A DNA stretch of 64,000 nucleotides from Anisus vortex (GCA_949126835.1 OX421509.1:13172420-13236419), one strand, 5' to 3'. Shown: positions 10,601 through 20,960, counted from the first letter of the stretch. Notes: generated by a model not told the origin, from the sequence alone. Translations and numbers: made by a program.

Positions 10601-13600
10601 TTCATCCTCAGTACTGCACTCTTTATATATATACTTCTAAACCTTATCACTCACTCAAGTCATCCAGTCATTGTTCACAAATTTAAGAAATGCATTCATG
10701 AAATGAAACAAAGAAGTAAAGTATCCTGTCAGACCAAATTGATCATAGTGCCAGTTTTTCGTGGCCGTGGCATACTAGGGCAGGGATCGGCAACCTACAG
10801 CACGCGTGCCAAACTTAGCACACAGTAGATTTTCAATGGCACCGGAGAGACCTTAAGAGGTGTTTTTTTATTGATGAAAAAAATAGCTAAATTTTCCGGT
10901 TCTGAATGAGGGAAAACCGACTGTTGAAATTGATGTTTCTGAATGAATATAGCGACACATTTTAGTGAGTTCAACTTGCATTTATGACTACTGGAATTGA
11001 AATAAATTTGCATTGAAACAATTGAAACTGAATATATCTTGGCGTGAAATGAATTTCAAAACTTTTACCTACCTGTACATCCCTATATTTTCCCAGGACT
11101 TGAGGGTGTCCCTGAGTCTACCCAGCTCTGATGGGTACCTGACATTAGTTGGGGTAAAGTAAAGGCGGCTGGTCATTGTGCTGGCCCCACATCCCCTAGT
11201 ATGCCGTGGCCACAGAAACTGGTGAACGCTGCTTCACCGGCCCTATGATCACTTTGGTCCGAAGGGTACTTTACTTTACATCCCTATATTAGGGCAAATA
11301 TTAAGATAGAAACTGTATATACTCGCGGATAAGTCGAACCGGTTGATAAGTTGCACCCCTAGTTTAAGTTTTTTTTTCTTATCTGTTGTCATTGACCCGC
11401 GCATAAGTCGCACCCCGACTTTCAGGGGTTGCACTGTCTTAGTACTTCTGAAAAATGCATACTTTTTAAACATAAAAGTTACTAAATATTCACCCTCATT
11501 TGGAAAAAGGCAGGGTTTCTTTTATTTTAAACAACCAATCAATAGACCTTCAGACATTAGTGATCTGAGAAAGTAAGGTATCTGTTTCTTCCTTCCCTAC
11601 TCAAGTTCCTTACCCTGTTGTCATATGACACACACGAAAAGTCTTTGAAGTGCGTCATTATACTGAATGTCGCCTAGACTGAGTGGCGCCGGTGTTGATA
11701 GTTGCGCTATACAAGTGCCATAATTACCATTGTTTGTAATGATTTCAAATGCTACTGCGCGAACCAGTTTTAAAAAGGGGAGAGTGCTGGTTTCGCAGAG
11801 AGTGTAGGCTACTGGCTTTGCGTAGAGTGTACTGGCTTCGCCATCGACAATAAGCTGTGTTTTTTCAACTCCTACATGCAACTAAGGAAAAATGACACAC
11901 TCTATTGACATTTCACGCATTATTTCTATATAGATTTGAAAAAAAACAAAGTTTGAGTGCAGAATGTTTCCGAAATGTCTTGAACAGTGTCGATCGGCTG
12001 ATCGTGGTTTCGGAAACAATGCTAGGACTAGGACATGCGGACATGGAGCGTGCAGTTTTCTAGGAATGCTAAACACTGCCTTAGTAGGCTATGGGCATAG
12101 GCCATAGGTCCTAAATAAAACGCATCTTAATCTTAAGCTATTAGTGTAAAAGCTTATAGGCTTCCTATATTAAAGGCCTAGAGAGGCTTTTACACATTTT
12201 CTATTCTCTCTATAATAAAATTTGCGATCATTAAGCATACGAAAAAATGTCGCCTTAAACTTAAAAATACCCTACGTTTCGGCAATACAAAAATCAGTTC
12301 AAAAGCAAAGGGTATGGAGGTTTGAAAAAACTAAAATATTTGTCAATTTCAATTTCAGTTATATAAAGATAGTATATTTACACCTACGAAAGTTTTTTAA
12401 ATGTAAAATGTAGACCTAAGCAATAGCCTAGTAATTCTACATTATAACAACCACCGCTACGAGTAATATGTGCAGCTTAATGACAGAGTAGTGATGCTTT
12501 TCAAACTTTTAAAAAACAGTGTTGGTGGGTGTATAAGTCGCACCACTACTTTTTGTCAAAATTTTGAGTAAAAAAATATACGCAAGTATATGCAAGTATA
12601 TAGGTAGTTGGACTTTTTCAGAAGTACATCGAAGCACTCAAAGAGGAGTTTTCTAATCATGTTTTTTTATACCACATCAAGCCTAATTGGTTTGATCTTA
12701 CTACAATATTCTTAGATGTAGATATTTTTTTTTTAAGTTCAGGGATGTTGGCGATTCTAAAATGCAGCAAGTTGAATTTTAAACATTTAAAAAATGGGCA
12801 TCCAAATGTGCCCATTTGTGGAAAGAATCTGGAAGGAAGCTGATTAGGAAAGTCATCTGCTATTCTCATCTGCTAAATATTTGCTCTTTTACTTTCAGCT
12901 TTTGTTTCAACATACATGGTTCTGACATTATACAATTAGCGAAGAGCATTCAACTTAATTCAAGATATGGCGCTCATAAATTGATACAGACTGATTACAT
13001 TTAAAATAGTTTTTTATGCTCATATTTTTTAATTAAACATAAATATAAGTAATTCTAAAACAATTTTTTTATTATTATTAATTAAACAAATATAAGAGAC
13101 CTATTTAATAGCACTATATTGTGTAATTATTAATGTTTAAGAGATAAACTCCTTAAATGATCAAACAATTAATGCAGGAAATGTTTATTTACAACTATTT
13201 AGCATAAAATAATTTTAATTCTCTCAAAATTAAACTTGTAATGAAGATTATAATGTTGGATTTATATAAATAAAGAATAATTAGTCAGTAATATTTGTTA
13301 TATTACAAAACATAATTTGTTTGGCATCACTATTGAATCAAATGTGAAAAAATGGTTTTTAATTAAAGGGAGATAATTATCCCCTTTTATATTTCGCTAC
13401 TATTTCTAATATTTTTCTTTTTTAAAAGAATAAATTACTTTCAATTTATAACTTAGAAATATAACTTAGAAATGGTGAAACTATAAAAAGTATTTGAAAA
13501 TTATATAACTAATTTATGATTATATAATTCATATGTATATTTTTTAAACATTACATTAACTACCCAGTTTGTATGATTACCACCTATCTATTCCCCTAAA

Positions 13601-16600
13601 TAGATATTGGTATTTTAATCAATTTTTTTAGTGGACTATAACACATTAAAGGACATCTCAGTTGAACTGAGATCATTCAAAATATAATTAATTTGTGGTT
13701 AACAGTTGTTTTATCATAGATCCTCATCCTGACAACCAAATGATAATATTTAAACCATAAATGTGAAAGTTTATTAATAAATATTGTGTTTGATATAAAT
13801 GCAAATAAAAAGGATGATAATCACAAACAAGTTAATTTAGTAATAAATATAAAACGCTGTAACGATTTTCTCTACAAATTTCCTTTGCTTTTGGCCTTTG
13901 TCTTGCTACGGAGTTAAATTAATGGTCCTATAAAAAATATTTTAAAAAATTATAATAGAGCAGGTTGAATTTTAGGTTTTTGGCACGCTCAATGATTTAG
14001 AAAACCTAGTTTGGCACACTGTTAGCAAAAGGTTGCCGACCCCTGTACTTGGGATTGTGAGGGCAGTACAATGCCCAACCACCTTTACTTTGCCCCAACT
14101 AATGTCAGGTAACCATCAGAGCTGGGTAGACTTGGGGACACTTGGGAACAAATCCTAGCCCTTCGACATAATTCAAACCCAGAGCCTCTAGTACGCCAGC
14201 CGAAGGCGCTGCTGCTTGGCCACTGTGCCATGTACTACAAATAGAAACATTAAAAATAAGGTGAACCCTTCTTTACTAGCCCTAAATGGTATGAAAGTGG
14301 AAACTTGACAGATTATTGCTACTTTTATTTGATTTGTCCTATGTTTGTAAACTTTTAAATCATCAATTAGGTTTATATTTCTTAGCCTAGGTCTGTGTTC
14401 TTAGTTGTATGTTAATTGCGCTCTGAGCTTACATTATGTTTGTTAGCAGCGCTATACACATATTATTATTATTCTACCATAGTATATGACAAAGCATTTG
14501 ATTGACTGTGTTCTGTTTATTCAGCCTGAGAGTGCAGTAGAGAACATGGATCAAGGTGATGAGGAAATGTCAGAACTTGAGCAACAGAACTATGCAGACT
14601 CCACACAACATCATGGTGATATACAACAAGACACTCTAGGGTATTTATTCTATTGTGTTCTCATTCACTTTATACTAGTATTATTTATTCTATTGTGTTC
14701 TCATTCAGTCTATACTAGTATTATTTATTCTATTGTGTTCTCATTCACTCTATACTAGTATTATTTATTCTATTGTGTTCTCATTCATTCTATACTAGTA
14801 TTATTTATTCTATTGTGTTCTCATTCAGTCTATACTAGTATTATTTATTCTATTGTGTTCTCATTCAGTCTATACTAGTATTATTTATTCTAGTGTGTTC
14901 TCATTCATTCTATAGTAGTATTATTTATTCTATTGTGTTCTCATTCAGTCTATACTAGTATTATTTATTCTAGTGTGTTCTCATTCAGTCTATACTGGTA
15001 TTATTTATTCTATTGTGTTCTCATTCAGTCTATACTAGTATTATTTATTCTATTGTGTTCTCATTCAGTCTATACTAGTATTTGGCCTGAAAAGGTTTTA
15101 AAAAACATTCTTGGTGGTCTTAACACTTGTCCAGTGGTAAAAAAGGGCAATGCATTGCACCATAAACACACCTCTGATTAGGTTTCTGAATCAGGAGATG
15201 AGAAAAAATTGTGGAGGCATTGCACTGCCAAAGCAATCTCCTCAGACTCCCTTGTCTTTTAACTGGTTAACTATGAATTAAACGTTCTATAAGTAGAGCT
15301 TTACTTTTGTTGAACTGTTGGCAAATTAAATACCAACAACTTGCTTGTGTCTCTTAGCACACACTGGCTGGCATAGTTAACAGATTCTCAAAAATATAGC
15401 ATTCACATTATTATACCTATATATACCTATATATTCAGCCTTCTATTGCGCTCATCCATTTATGGACTGTCACTATGATGACTATTATTACGACTCGTTA
15501 AATCGGATTCAATGTATAGTTGTATCTTTATTAGAAGTCTCTAGATTCTGCGGATCTGAAGTCCAAGCTAGGGGTTCCTTGACTGACAGGTCTATGCAGT
15601 AATGTAGTTATATTCAGTATAATTATCTTCAACACCTTTCTTTCAACAATGATAGATCAAACAACTCCAGTTGTTGAATAAACAATTTTATTTAAATTGT
15701 AGACTCAATATAAACGATAAATAAATGCATCAACTGATGGCAACATAAGAGTTTCATAGAATTTCATATAATATACAAGTATCAATATAGCGACTTCTCT
15801 CTACAAACTTTCATACTGAACGAACTTTAAGGAGGTAGGGACTTTACAAAGAAAACTATTATCGAAGGTTCTACAGGGTCTTAATACGCATTTTAATCTC
15901 CTGCTCTATAGAATACTGCGATCCAGAATTATCACCTTCAATTTCCACGGGGTTGGACGAATTATTTTATTTAAACTGCCCTCAGGGCATAAAGGTCAAA
16001 CCTTGGACTCTAATACGCACTTGTTAAGAGGTCAATGTCTTAGTACGTCATTCATCTATGACCGATATTCGTAACATATAGCATTCACATTATTATACCT
16101 ATATATTCAGCCTTCTATTGCGCTCATCCATTTACTGTGCACTGTCACTCCATCTTCAATCCACCACCCATCAACCCCTTCTAAGTTTGTAGCATTAGCC
16201 CCTGCAATCTTGGCTACGCACTGTATACTGCTATTAGTTCTTTGAGTAGGAGTATTTATATCTTGGACCTGTTATTTATATACTGGAGCATTCCTTTGCT
16301 GACCTCTAATGAAAATATTTTTAATTATGGCAAAATAAATGTTCATGGGTTCATTCATTAAAAGAAAACATTTTGTGCATGGTAAAAACTGTTTTCCAAT
16401 TTAATTAATTCATGACATTATTAACATCTTTAGAAAAACAGTTAGTTTGATTGATTGCTTTAAATGCATAATATTTGTAACAAAGCTGTACGTTTCTTTT
16501 TGGTTTGCCTTGTTCAGAGAAACACCTGGCCAAGCCATGGAGCCATCAGCCACAGAGATGGATTCAGACACAGCCCAGCAGTACATTCCTGTCTCATCTC

Positions 16601-17895
16601 CCCAGAATATAGAGTATGGGGACACTCCTAGGCGCTGTCCTTCTTTGTCATGCAGGTATAATTATAATATCAGAATAGTTCTTCCGTCAACTAGGCTGTG
16701 GAGTTGTTTGCTCTCTCATGCAGTCAATGTTAGACTAACAAATTGATGTGTATTTTTTTTTTAGCTGTTCTGTATTGTTGAAGTGTGTGTTGGTTATGGT
16801 AAGTTTGGGCTATTTAAGTAGGAAGTGGTCGGTTGTTTTATGTAGGTGCAGTTAGGTTGATGTGTTAGATTGATTCTGTTTAGGTGCTGGTTGATTACTA
16901 CATGTCTAGTTCTTATCTGGAATATATGTGTGTCGGGGGGGGGGGGAATTAATGTGGTCTTGCTTGTTCAAACTTGTTGGGGACATTCATTTATTTGTAG
17001 ACTACATTCTTTCACAAGTTTTTCCTTTTGTCAGTTGATTTAGTCAATCTTTCTTTGAATTTTTTTAAAGCTTATTTTTCTATGCTGTTGTGTTCGTATT
17101 GGTTGGTTCATACTTGATCCCCCTTGAGTACTATATCACATAAACTGAGGCCGGCTGGTCCTGCGGTTAGTTCACTGGACTGTCAACCGACACGTCGCGG
17201 ATTCTATCCCTGCCACCCTGCAGGAGTTTTGGGCCTAGCGGACGTAATAATCTTCTATTTATAAGGAACGTCTGTAAAACTTATAAGATATAAGTACTGC
17301 AAAACCAATTCCTTTGAAGACCACTACATGTCTTAAATTAAAAAAAAAAAACTCACTTGTTTAATTCTGGGACTCATAATAAGCACCAACTTTTTGATGT
17401 TCCCATGCCTCTGTAAATATTGTAAACATAATAGCCTTCCAAAAAAAAAATCTAATATTTCTTGTTAATGATTTAAAGTTAAAGTAAAAGATAAGTATAT
17501 AATCCAGAATATGATGATCTAAACCAGGGGTCGGCAACCTTTTGATAACAGTGTGCCAAAGAATAATTTCTAATTCATTCAGCGTGCCAACAGCCTTAAA
17601 GTCATCCTGCTGTACACAAAATAACTTGCAGAAGAGACTGTTGGGCCGCTTCCGCGTGCCACTGAAAATCCTTCGGCGTGGAAAGTATTGTACATTAACA
17701 ATTTGCTTAGAAACCTAGAACTTATCTAACATTGCATGCATATCATTGGGTTGCTTATAACCTCTACCCTTTGCCCTAATTTTCCCCAGTGGCCTAAAGC
17801 CAAGCCCAGTATCAGGGAGACTGCACTGCCACTGCTCTGCTTCCTGGAGAGGGATGTATGGTATAGACAGCGGCTACGGAACAGACTACTACTAG
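7518..17895 (+). CDS. unrecognised six-exon gene, 315-residue hydrophilic protein (gene-level entry)
   Basis: Six coding exons join with consistent phases: 7518-7652, 8672-8914, 9924-10133, 14525-14640, 16518-16655 and 17790-17895. The first three are exact multiples of three; the last three have phases 2, 2 and stop. All introns are GT-AG. The product starts MPLFHCQTLEGYDCGG and ends GMYGIDSGYGTDYY. It has no signal peptide or membrane segment, is rich in Q, N, S, P and H, and carries a small basic cluster (HQKRK, residues 29-33). Residues 181-200 or so (NNLAEHFLSRLQ) could form an amphipathic helix; acidic text follows (DQGDEEMSELEQQ). These features suggest an intracellular, perhaps nuclear, disordered regulatory protein. 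The family is not recognised. A faint resemblance of the helix to HCFC1R1-type proteins was noticed but is not enough for a name. A 5' non-coding exon probably lies upstream, because an acceptor (TCTCTAAAG) precedes 7492. Confidence 0.7.
7994..8135 (-). repeat. SINE S1, tail type A
   Basis: In intron 1 of gene 1, minus strand. Head GCCAGCTGGTACTGCAGTTAG, body CTGCAGGAGTTTTGGGC, tail with TCTAGAAGGAACGTCTGTAA. Confidence 0.75.
8314..8381 (+). repeat. SINE S2 3' fragment
   Basis: The 3' end of S2 only: CAGAAACTGGTGAACGCTGC through GGGTACTTTACTT. It lies in intron 1 of gene 1. Confidence 0.7.
8672..8914 (+). CDS. gene 1 coding exon 2
   Basis: Preceded by ACACCTAG and followed by CATG|GTCAGT. 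It encodes 81 residues (LEQRVNFPKRPCPWPPTQ to FHNTCPM) in the frame set by exon 1, with no stops. Composition is rich in Q, H, S and P. Longer minus-strand reading frames over the same bases are shadows. The GTCAGT donor is less standard than the others. Confidence 0.6.
9095..9470 (-). pseudogene. LINE 3' end with reverse-transcriptase C-terminus (5'-truncated)
   Basis: The minus strand reads about 100 residues ending WNGLPEQTRKTSNLTSFK then a short C-terminus. This has the pattern at the extreme C-terminus of many non-LTR RT ORFs (SFxxxxIxxWNxLPE). Upstream residues (EKHREWKRID) fit the zone after the RT domain. The 3'UTR runs through the CTTCT hairpin and ends near 9095 at ATACATTACAGACGCTCC (plus strand). 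No catalytic RT core is present. It lies in intron 2 of gene 1. Confidence 0.75.
9504..9770 (-). mobile_element. SINE S2, full length with 14-bp target duplication
   Basis: Complete minus-strand S2. The tRNA-like head reads GGGCACGGTGGTCTTGTGGC, then B box GGGTTCGAATCC; the body contains CTCTGAGAGGTACCTC, and the 3' end is ACTTTACTTT. It is flanked by TCCCAAGGGGTTTA at 9490-9503 and 9771-9784. The exact 14-bp duplication shows LINE-type target-primed insertion. Confidence 0.9.
9924..10133 (+). CDS. gene 1 coding exon 3
   Basis: Acceptor TTTTTTTTAAG before 9924; donor AGG|GTAGCA. It encodes 70 residues (PCGASNDHKEYLNGNKAG to NNNNLYYR), phase 0 at both ends. It includes the predicted amphipathic stretch NNLAEHFLSRLQWRNEEA and an Asn run. 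Confidence 0.65.
10713..10780 (-). repeat. SINE S2, 3' half, split by a hAT insertion
   Basis: AAAGTATCCTGTCAGACCAA to GGCCGTGGCATACTAGGG is the 3' end of a minus-strand S2. The element resumes at 14046 after the hAT insertion at 10781-14045. Together they reconstruct one interrupted SINE. Confidence 0.8.
11090..11279 (+). repeat. SINE S2 nested inside hAT element H1
   Basis: 5'-truncated S2 from CCCAGGACTTGAGGGTGTCC to GGGTACTTTACTT. The pentamer-rich word ACATCCCTATATT occurs on both sides (about 11078 and 11278), a likely 13-bp target duplication. Confidence 0.8.
11316..12590. mobile_element. inverted-repeat DNA element T2 nested in H1
   Basis: The left end TATACTCGCGGATAAGTCG and the right end, read in reverse complement TATACTTGCGTATA, frame about 1.27 kb that is absent from the other H1 copy. 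Subterminal text repeats the word ATAAGTCGCACC in both orientations. The borders are approximate and no transposase was seen. Confidence 0.65.
14046..14230 (-). repeat. SINE S2, 5' half, split by a hAT insertion
   Basis: Continues the S2 broken at 10780: GATTGTGAGGGCAGTACAAT, then AATTCAAACCC (B-box complement), to the head near GGCCACTGTGCC. Confidence 0.8.
14405..14475 (+). repeat. short SINE-like 3' tail
   Basis: TTGCGCTCTGAGCTTACATT...AGCGCTATACACA then (TTA)n. The same text recurs at 54218-54270. It resembles tail B of SINE S1 in ending GCGCTATA. No head is visible. Confidence 0.5.
14525..14640 (+). CDS. gene 1 coding exon 4 (acidic)
   Basis: Acceptor GTTTATTCAG before 14525; donor CTAGG|GTATTT at 14641. 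It encodes PESAVENMDQGDEEMSEL to QQDTL plus two bases of a glycine codon. The donor GT is the first two bases of the 40-bp minisatellite that fills the start of the next intron. Confidence 0.65.
14641..15081 (+). repeat. 40-bp minisatellite, ~11 units
   Basis: The unit is TTATTTATTCTATTGTGTTC followed by TCATTCAGTCTATACTAGTA, eleven near-identical copies. It begins exactly at the splice donor of exon 4. Reading frames through it are by-products of the repeat. Confidence 0.95.
15394..16149. repeat. ~75-bp direct repeats flanking ~600 bp (possible solo LTR or duplication)
   Basis: 15394-15474 and 16076-16149 share ATATAGCATTCACATTATTA to GCGCTCATCCATTTA. The segment between begins near TGATGACTATTATTACGAC and ends GATATTCGTAACA, has TG...CA edges and contains AATAAA words, as solo LTRs do. 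The long flanking repeats are unusual for an LTR insertion, so a segmental duplication is the alternative. Confidence 0.5.
16518..16655 (+). CDS. gene 1 coding exon 5
   Basis: Acceptor TTGTTCAG; donor TGCAG|GTATAA. It completes the glycine codon from exon 4 and encodes ETPGQAMEPSATEMDSDT to RRCPSLSC plus two bases. Acidic and Ser/Pro rich. Confidence 0.65.
17149..17285 (+). repeat. SINE S1, tail type A
   Basis: A clean S1 copy: GAGGCCGGCTGGTCCTGCGG head, GATTCTATCCCTGCC B-box region, CTGCAGGAGTTTTGGGCCTA, and the LINE-like tail AATAATCTTCTATTTATAAG. It lies in intron 5 of gene 1. Confidence 0.85.
17525..17685 (+). mobile_element. hAT element H1, short truncated copy
   Basis: Left end CAGGGGTCGGCAACCTTTTG, then GTGCCAAAG and the CGTGCCAACAG and GCGTGCCACTGAAAATCC motifs of H1. 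The right inverted end is lost. Confidence 0.7.
17790..17895 (+). CDS. gene 1 last coding exon
   Basis: Acceptor TTTTCCCCAG. The first base completes a serine codon, then GLKPSPVSGRLHCHCSASW to the C-terminus GYGTDYY and TAG at 17893-17895. A longer overlapping frame (WPKAKPSIRE...) is open further, but does not fit the exon 5 phase. Confidence 0.55.
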
Positions 17896-18102
17896 ACTCT
17901 CATCAACATGATCTTCACCTCGGGTTTTCCGTATATAGCGCTGATTTCATGAACCTCATCTCTTTTTGTGTGTGTACAAATGCTTTACAAAATGAATCTC
18001 ACCTTCCCTAGATTGACCTTTTCAAACTTCATGGAAATGTAACCTTCCAGACTTCCAACATCTCTCATTCTATTGTAATGAAGCTTCAGTTAATGTACCT
18101 TA

Positions 18103-18105
<3 letters not shown>

Positions 18106-18144
<39 letters not shown>

Positions 18145-18150
18145 TATAGA
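18106..18150. repeat. (TA)n microsatellite
   Basis: About 18 TA dinucleotides directly upstream of the mariner-like element, a favoured target for TA-specific insertion. Confidence 0.9.
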
Positions 18151-18152
18151 TA

Positions 18153-18908
18153 CAGTGGTACCTCGGGTTACAAACACTAATTCGTTCCTGAACTCGGTTC
18201 GTAACCTGAAACAATGAAATCAATACACTAAACTCAATCCGTTTGAAGATGAAAAAAATCGCTTTTTTATTAACATCCAGTCGTTTACATTGATAAAAGG
18301 CAAAAAATATGTGTACTTTGCGCATTAAATGCAGAAAAAGACATCAAACAAATAAAATATGAGTTGCTTGTCATTGATCCAGATTAATTAAGAGAAGATT
18401 TTCAATTTTCTCTAAACTTGAGGTCTTTGCTTCTGTAGCTTAGTTACGCATTTAATTTTAGCCACATCGACTGATTTGAGTATGTCTTTGTTTGTTATGA
18501 TGGTGTACCTATGCCGTACTGATTAGCAATATCACACGCACAAACCAAACGCCATTGACATATTACATAATTATTTATTTCTTTACCTCCACTATTATAA
18601 ATTTGTGCTTCCTAGCAGCACCACAACCGTTCTTCTAACTCATAATTGATGGCTAAACAAGGACAATAATGAAAGAGAAAAACTGAACCGACTGCCACTG
18701 CTAAGAAATCTGTTATTGCTGTATAGCAAGGCCAATGAGTTGAATAAAATCGACTTTGCGCTTGTGTGGATAGATCTACTAGGCTTGCGCAAAGTACTGT
18801 GAGGTCTTCATTTGTACTGTAAGCAATCGTTTCCTATCTGTCTCCCTTTGTTCGTAACCTGAGACAAATTTTTTTCTACATTTTTGTTCGTAACCCAAGG
18901 TACCACTG
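18153..18908. mobile_element. mariner/Tc1-like MITE, 756 bp
   Basis: Terminal inverted repeats of about 23 bp, CAGTGGTACCTCGGGTTAC and, from the other end, CAGTGGTACCTTGGGTTAC, flanked by TA on both sides (18151-18152, 18909-18910). A second word, GTTCGTAACCTGA, recurs inside near both ends. No transposase ORF. Confidence 0.85.
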
Positions 18909-19514
18909 TATATATGAAACTCTTTCTTGTAGTTAAGAAATTATGTAATTAGTATTTGTTTCATTTATGTATTTTGTTTTAATGCTACTGATCATTGTAA
19001 AAAAAAAAAAAAATTCTCACTATTATTTTCATATAAAGATGAATGAAACAAAAAAATTTTGCAAATTTACTTGAATATACAAAGTCCACTTTTACCAACC
19101 TTTTTTTTTTGCAACAGTAGATTAATGTATCCATGGCGTTTTAACTTAGGATAAGCCCCTTCTGAAATTTTGAAAATACTTGAACACTAATACTAAAAAA
19201 TAGCAAAATAATTGGTAAATGTTAGTCACATGAAAGTTCATCCCTCCCTTGAAAATAAATCCTGGATTCGCTCCTGCATATTGGTAGTAGTTTAGGTTAT
19301 GGTGTCACTTGTTTAGTGTGTCCCACCATGCAGTCACAGCTAGTATGCTCAGTGCGCTTTAAATTTAACGATACCATAGTCTTGTACCTGCTTGCTTGGT
19401 TGACATTGATGATATTTAAGCATCAAATGATTTACTCCTGATAGTCTGCTATAAGCTTTGCAGGTGTGGTTTAAAAACATTAAGTCTGTAGATTTTACAT
19501 GTTGACTTTTTTTC

Positions 19515-19855
19515 TTGTCTAAAACAATTTCTTGCAATGTTTTTTTAATCAAATTCTTATTCTCTTTCAACAACAATTTCATGCAATGTTTTTCAATCAA
19601 ATTCTTATTCTCTTTCAACAACAATTTCATGCAATGTTTTTCAATCAAATTCTTATTCTCTTTCAACAACAATTTCATGCAATGTTTTTCAATCAAATTC
19701 TTATTCTCTTTCAACAACAATTTCATGCAATGTTTTTCAATCAAATTCTTATTCTCTTTCAACAACAATTTCATGCAATGTTTTTCAATCAAATTCTTTT
19801 TCTCTTTCAACAACAATTTCTTGCAGTTTTTAAATTGAATTCTTATTCTCTTTGA
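19515..19855 (+). repeat. 48-bp minisatellite, ~6 units
   Basis: Unit CAACAACAATTTCATGCAAT plus GTTTTTCAATCAAATTCTTA plus TTCTCTTT, 48 bp, so frames on both strands stay open as 16-residue repeats. Outer units are diverged. A minus-strand 155-residue frame through it is judged a by-product. Confidence 0.95.
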
Positions 19856-20730
19856 AAATTCTTAAACTGTTAATGTCAATTATTATGTAAATGTTTCTCT
19901 TCCTTCATATCTTAATCTTGAAGTTAAGTTCGTTTTTACTTGTATCTATTTGACATTGTACAAAACTTTTACCTAGAATTACAAAAAAAAAACACAAAAA
20001 AACAACTAAATTGGGTTCCAATGGTAAACAATGAGAGGTCTCAGTGTTCAAGCCTAAGTTGCCTGTTTGAAAATAATGGCTTACATAGTTATATTTCACC
20101 CTTTCCTGATCACTGTAAAAGTATTTATTCCAAGTAGATATAATGTTTTTTAATGTTATTGTGTTTTGTTTTGCTTGTTTTCATAATTTTTTGGTTAAAG
20201 GTATGCTCTGTGTTTTGCAGTTTTTTTTTGTTTTTTTTAAAACAATATTTTCATATCAAATGTTTGATACTTGAGTTTCATGTGAACATTAGCCAGTGCC
20301 GTGGTGATATTGATATGTTTTTTTGTAACCTGGCGTTAGTTTTTTTGTGTATGTGTTGTGTAATGAACTAAAGTTGGAGAAGAAACGAAGTTGTAATTTT
20401 TAAAAAATTAAAAAATAATATCAAAAGCAAGTGTAATCAAACATACTTGGATTATTGCTTTTTGTGCTATTGGTAGGCTATAGTCTACTGGGTCTTTTAA
20501 GACTCAACAAATGGTGTGTTTTTTTTTCTTTAATGCATCCAAAGCCAATAGACATTTTTTTTTGGGTCTTTGATCTCCGAAGGTAACAGAATAAAATATC
20601 AGCGCTGAAGCAAAAATAAATTATACATTCATAGATGAATTCATGCAAGCAATGAATGTATGGTAATGATTTCTTCTGAAAACAGAAGTGTTGGTTTCTT
20701 GTTTAACAAAGTATGTTAATGTTCCTCTCG

Positions 20731-20960
20731 TGGGGGCACTATGACCGAGCGGCAGCGTGTTCGGCTGGTGTACAGAAGGTCCTGTGGTCCCTGAGTCTAC
20801 CCAGCTCTGATGGGTACCTGACCTTAGTTGGGGTAAAGTAAAGATGGCTGTGCATAGTGCTGGCCACACAATCCCCTAGTATGTCGTCGCCACAGAAACC
20901 GGTGAGCGCTGCTTCACCGGCCCTATGGTATCAAATTGGTCCGACAGGATACTTTACTTT
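20731..20960 (+). repeat. SINE S2 with deleted B box
   Basis: Head GGGGCACTATGACCGAGCGG and CGTGTTCGGCTGG, then a deletion joins GGTCCTG directly to TGGTCCCTGAGTC. Body and 3' end ACTTTACTTTT are intact. Confidence 0.8.

Larger units (their letters stand above)
10781..14045. mobile_element. hAT element H1, long copy with internal insertions
   Basis: Ends CAGGGATCGGCAACC and GGTTGCCGACCCCTG. Flanking octamers TACTAGGG (10773-10780) and TACTTGGG (14046-14053) match 7/8, the hAT-type 8-bp duplication. The terminal regions match 35787-37146 in opposite orientation. Relative to that 1.36-kb copy, this one carries an extra segment of about 1.5 kb, roughly 11090-12590, holding an S2 SINE and another inverted-repeat element. 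The AT-rich interior shows no transposase ORF, so it is non-autonomous. Confidence 0.85.

Noticed and set aside
14641..15081. CRISPR-like regular repeat
   Set aside because: Units are contiguous without spacers and the DNA is eukaryotic.
14486..15181. Hydrophobic frames through the 40-bp array that look like membrane segments
   Set aside because: Only the first part (14525-14640) is exon; the rest is minisatellite after a splice donor.
17736..18011. Longer frame over the last exon of gene 1 (WPKAKPSIRE...)
   Set aside because: Would need a different phase from exon 5 and starts inside the intron.
19349..19816. 155-residue minus-strand reading frame
   Set aside because: It is the 48-bp minisatellite read in frame, with no splice or promoter context and similar open frames on the other strand.
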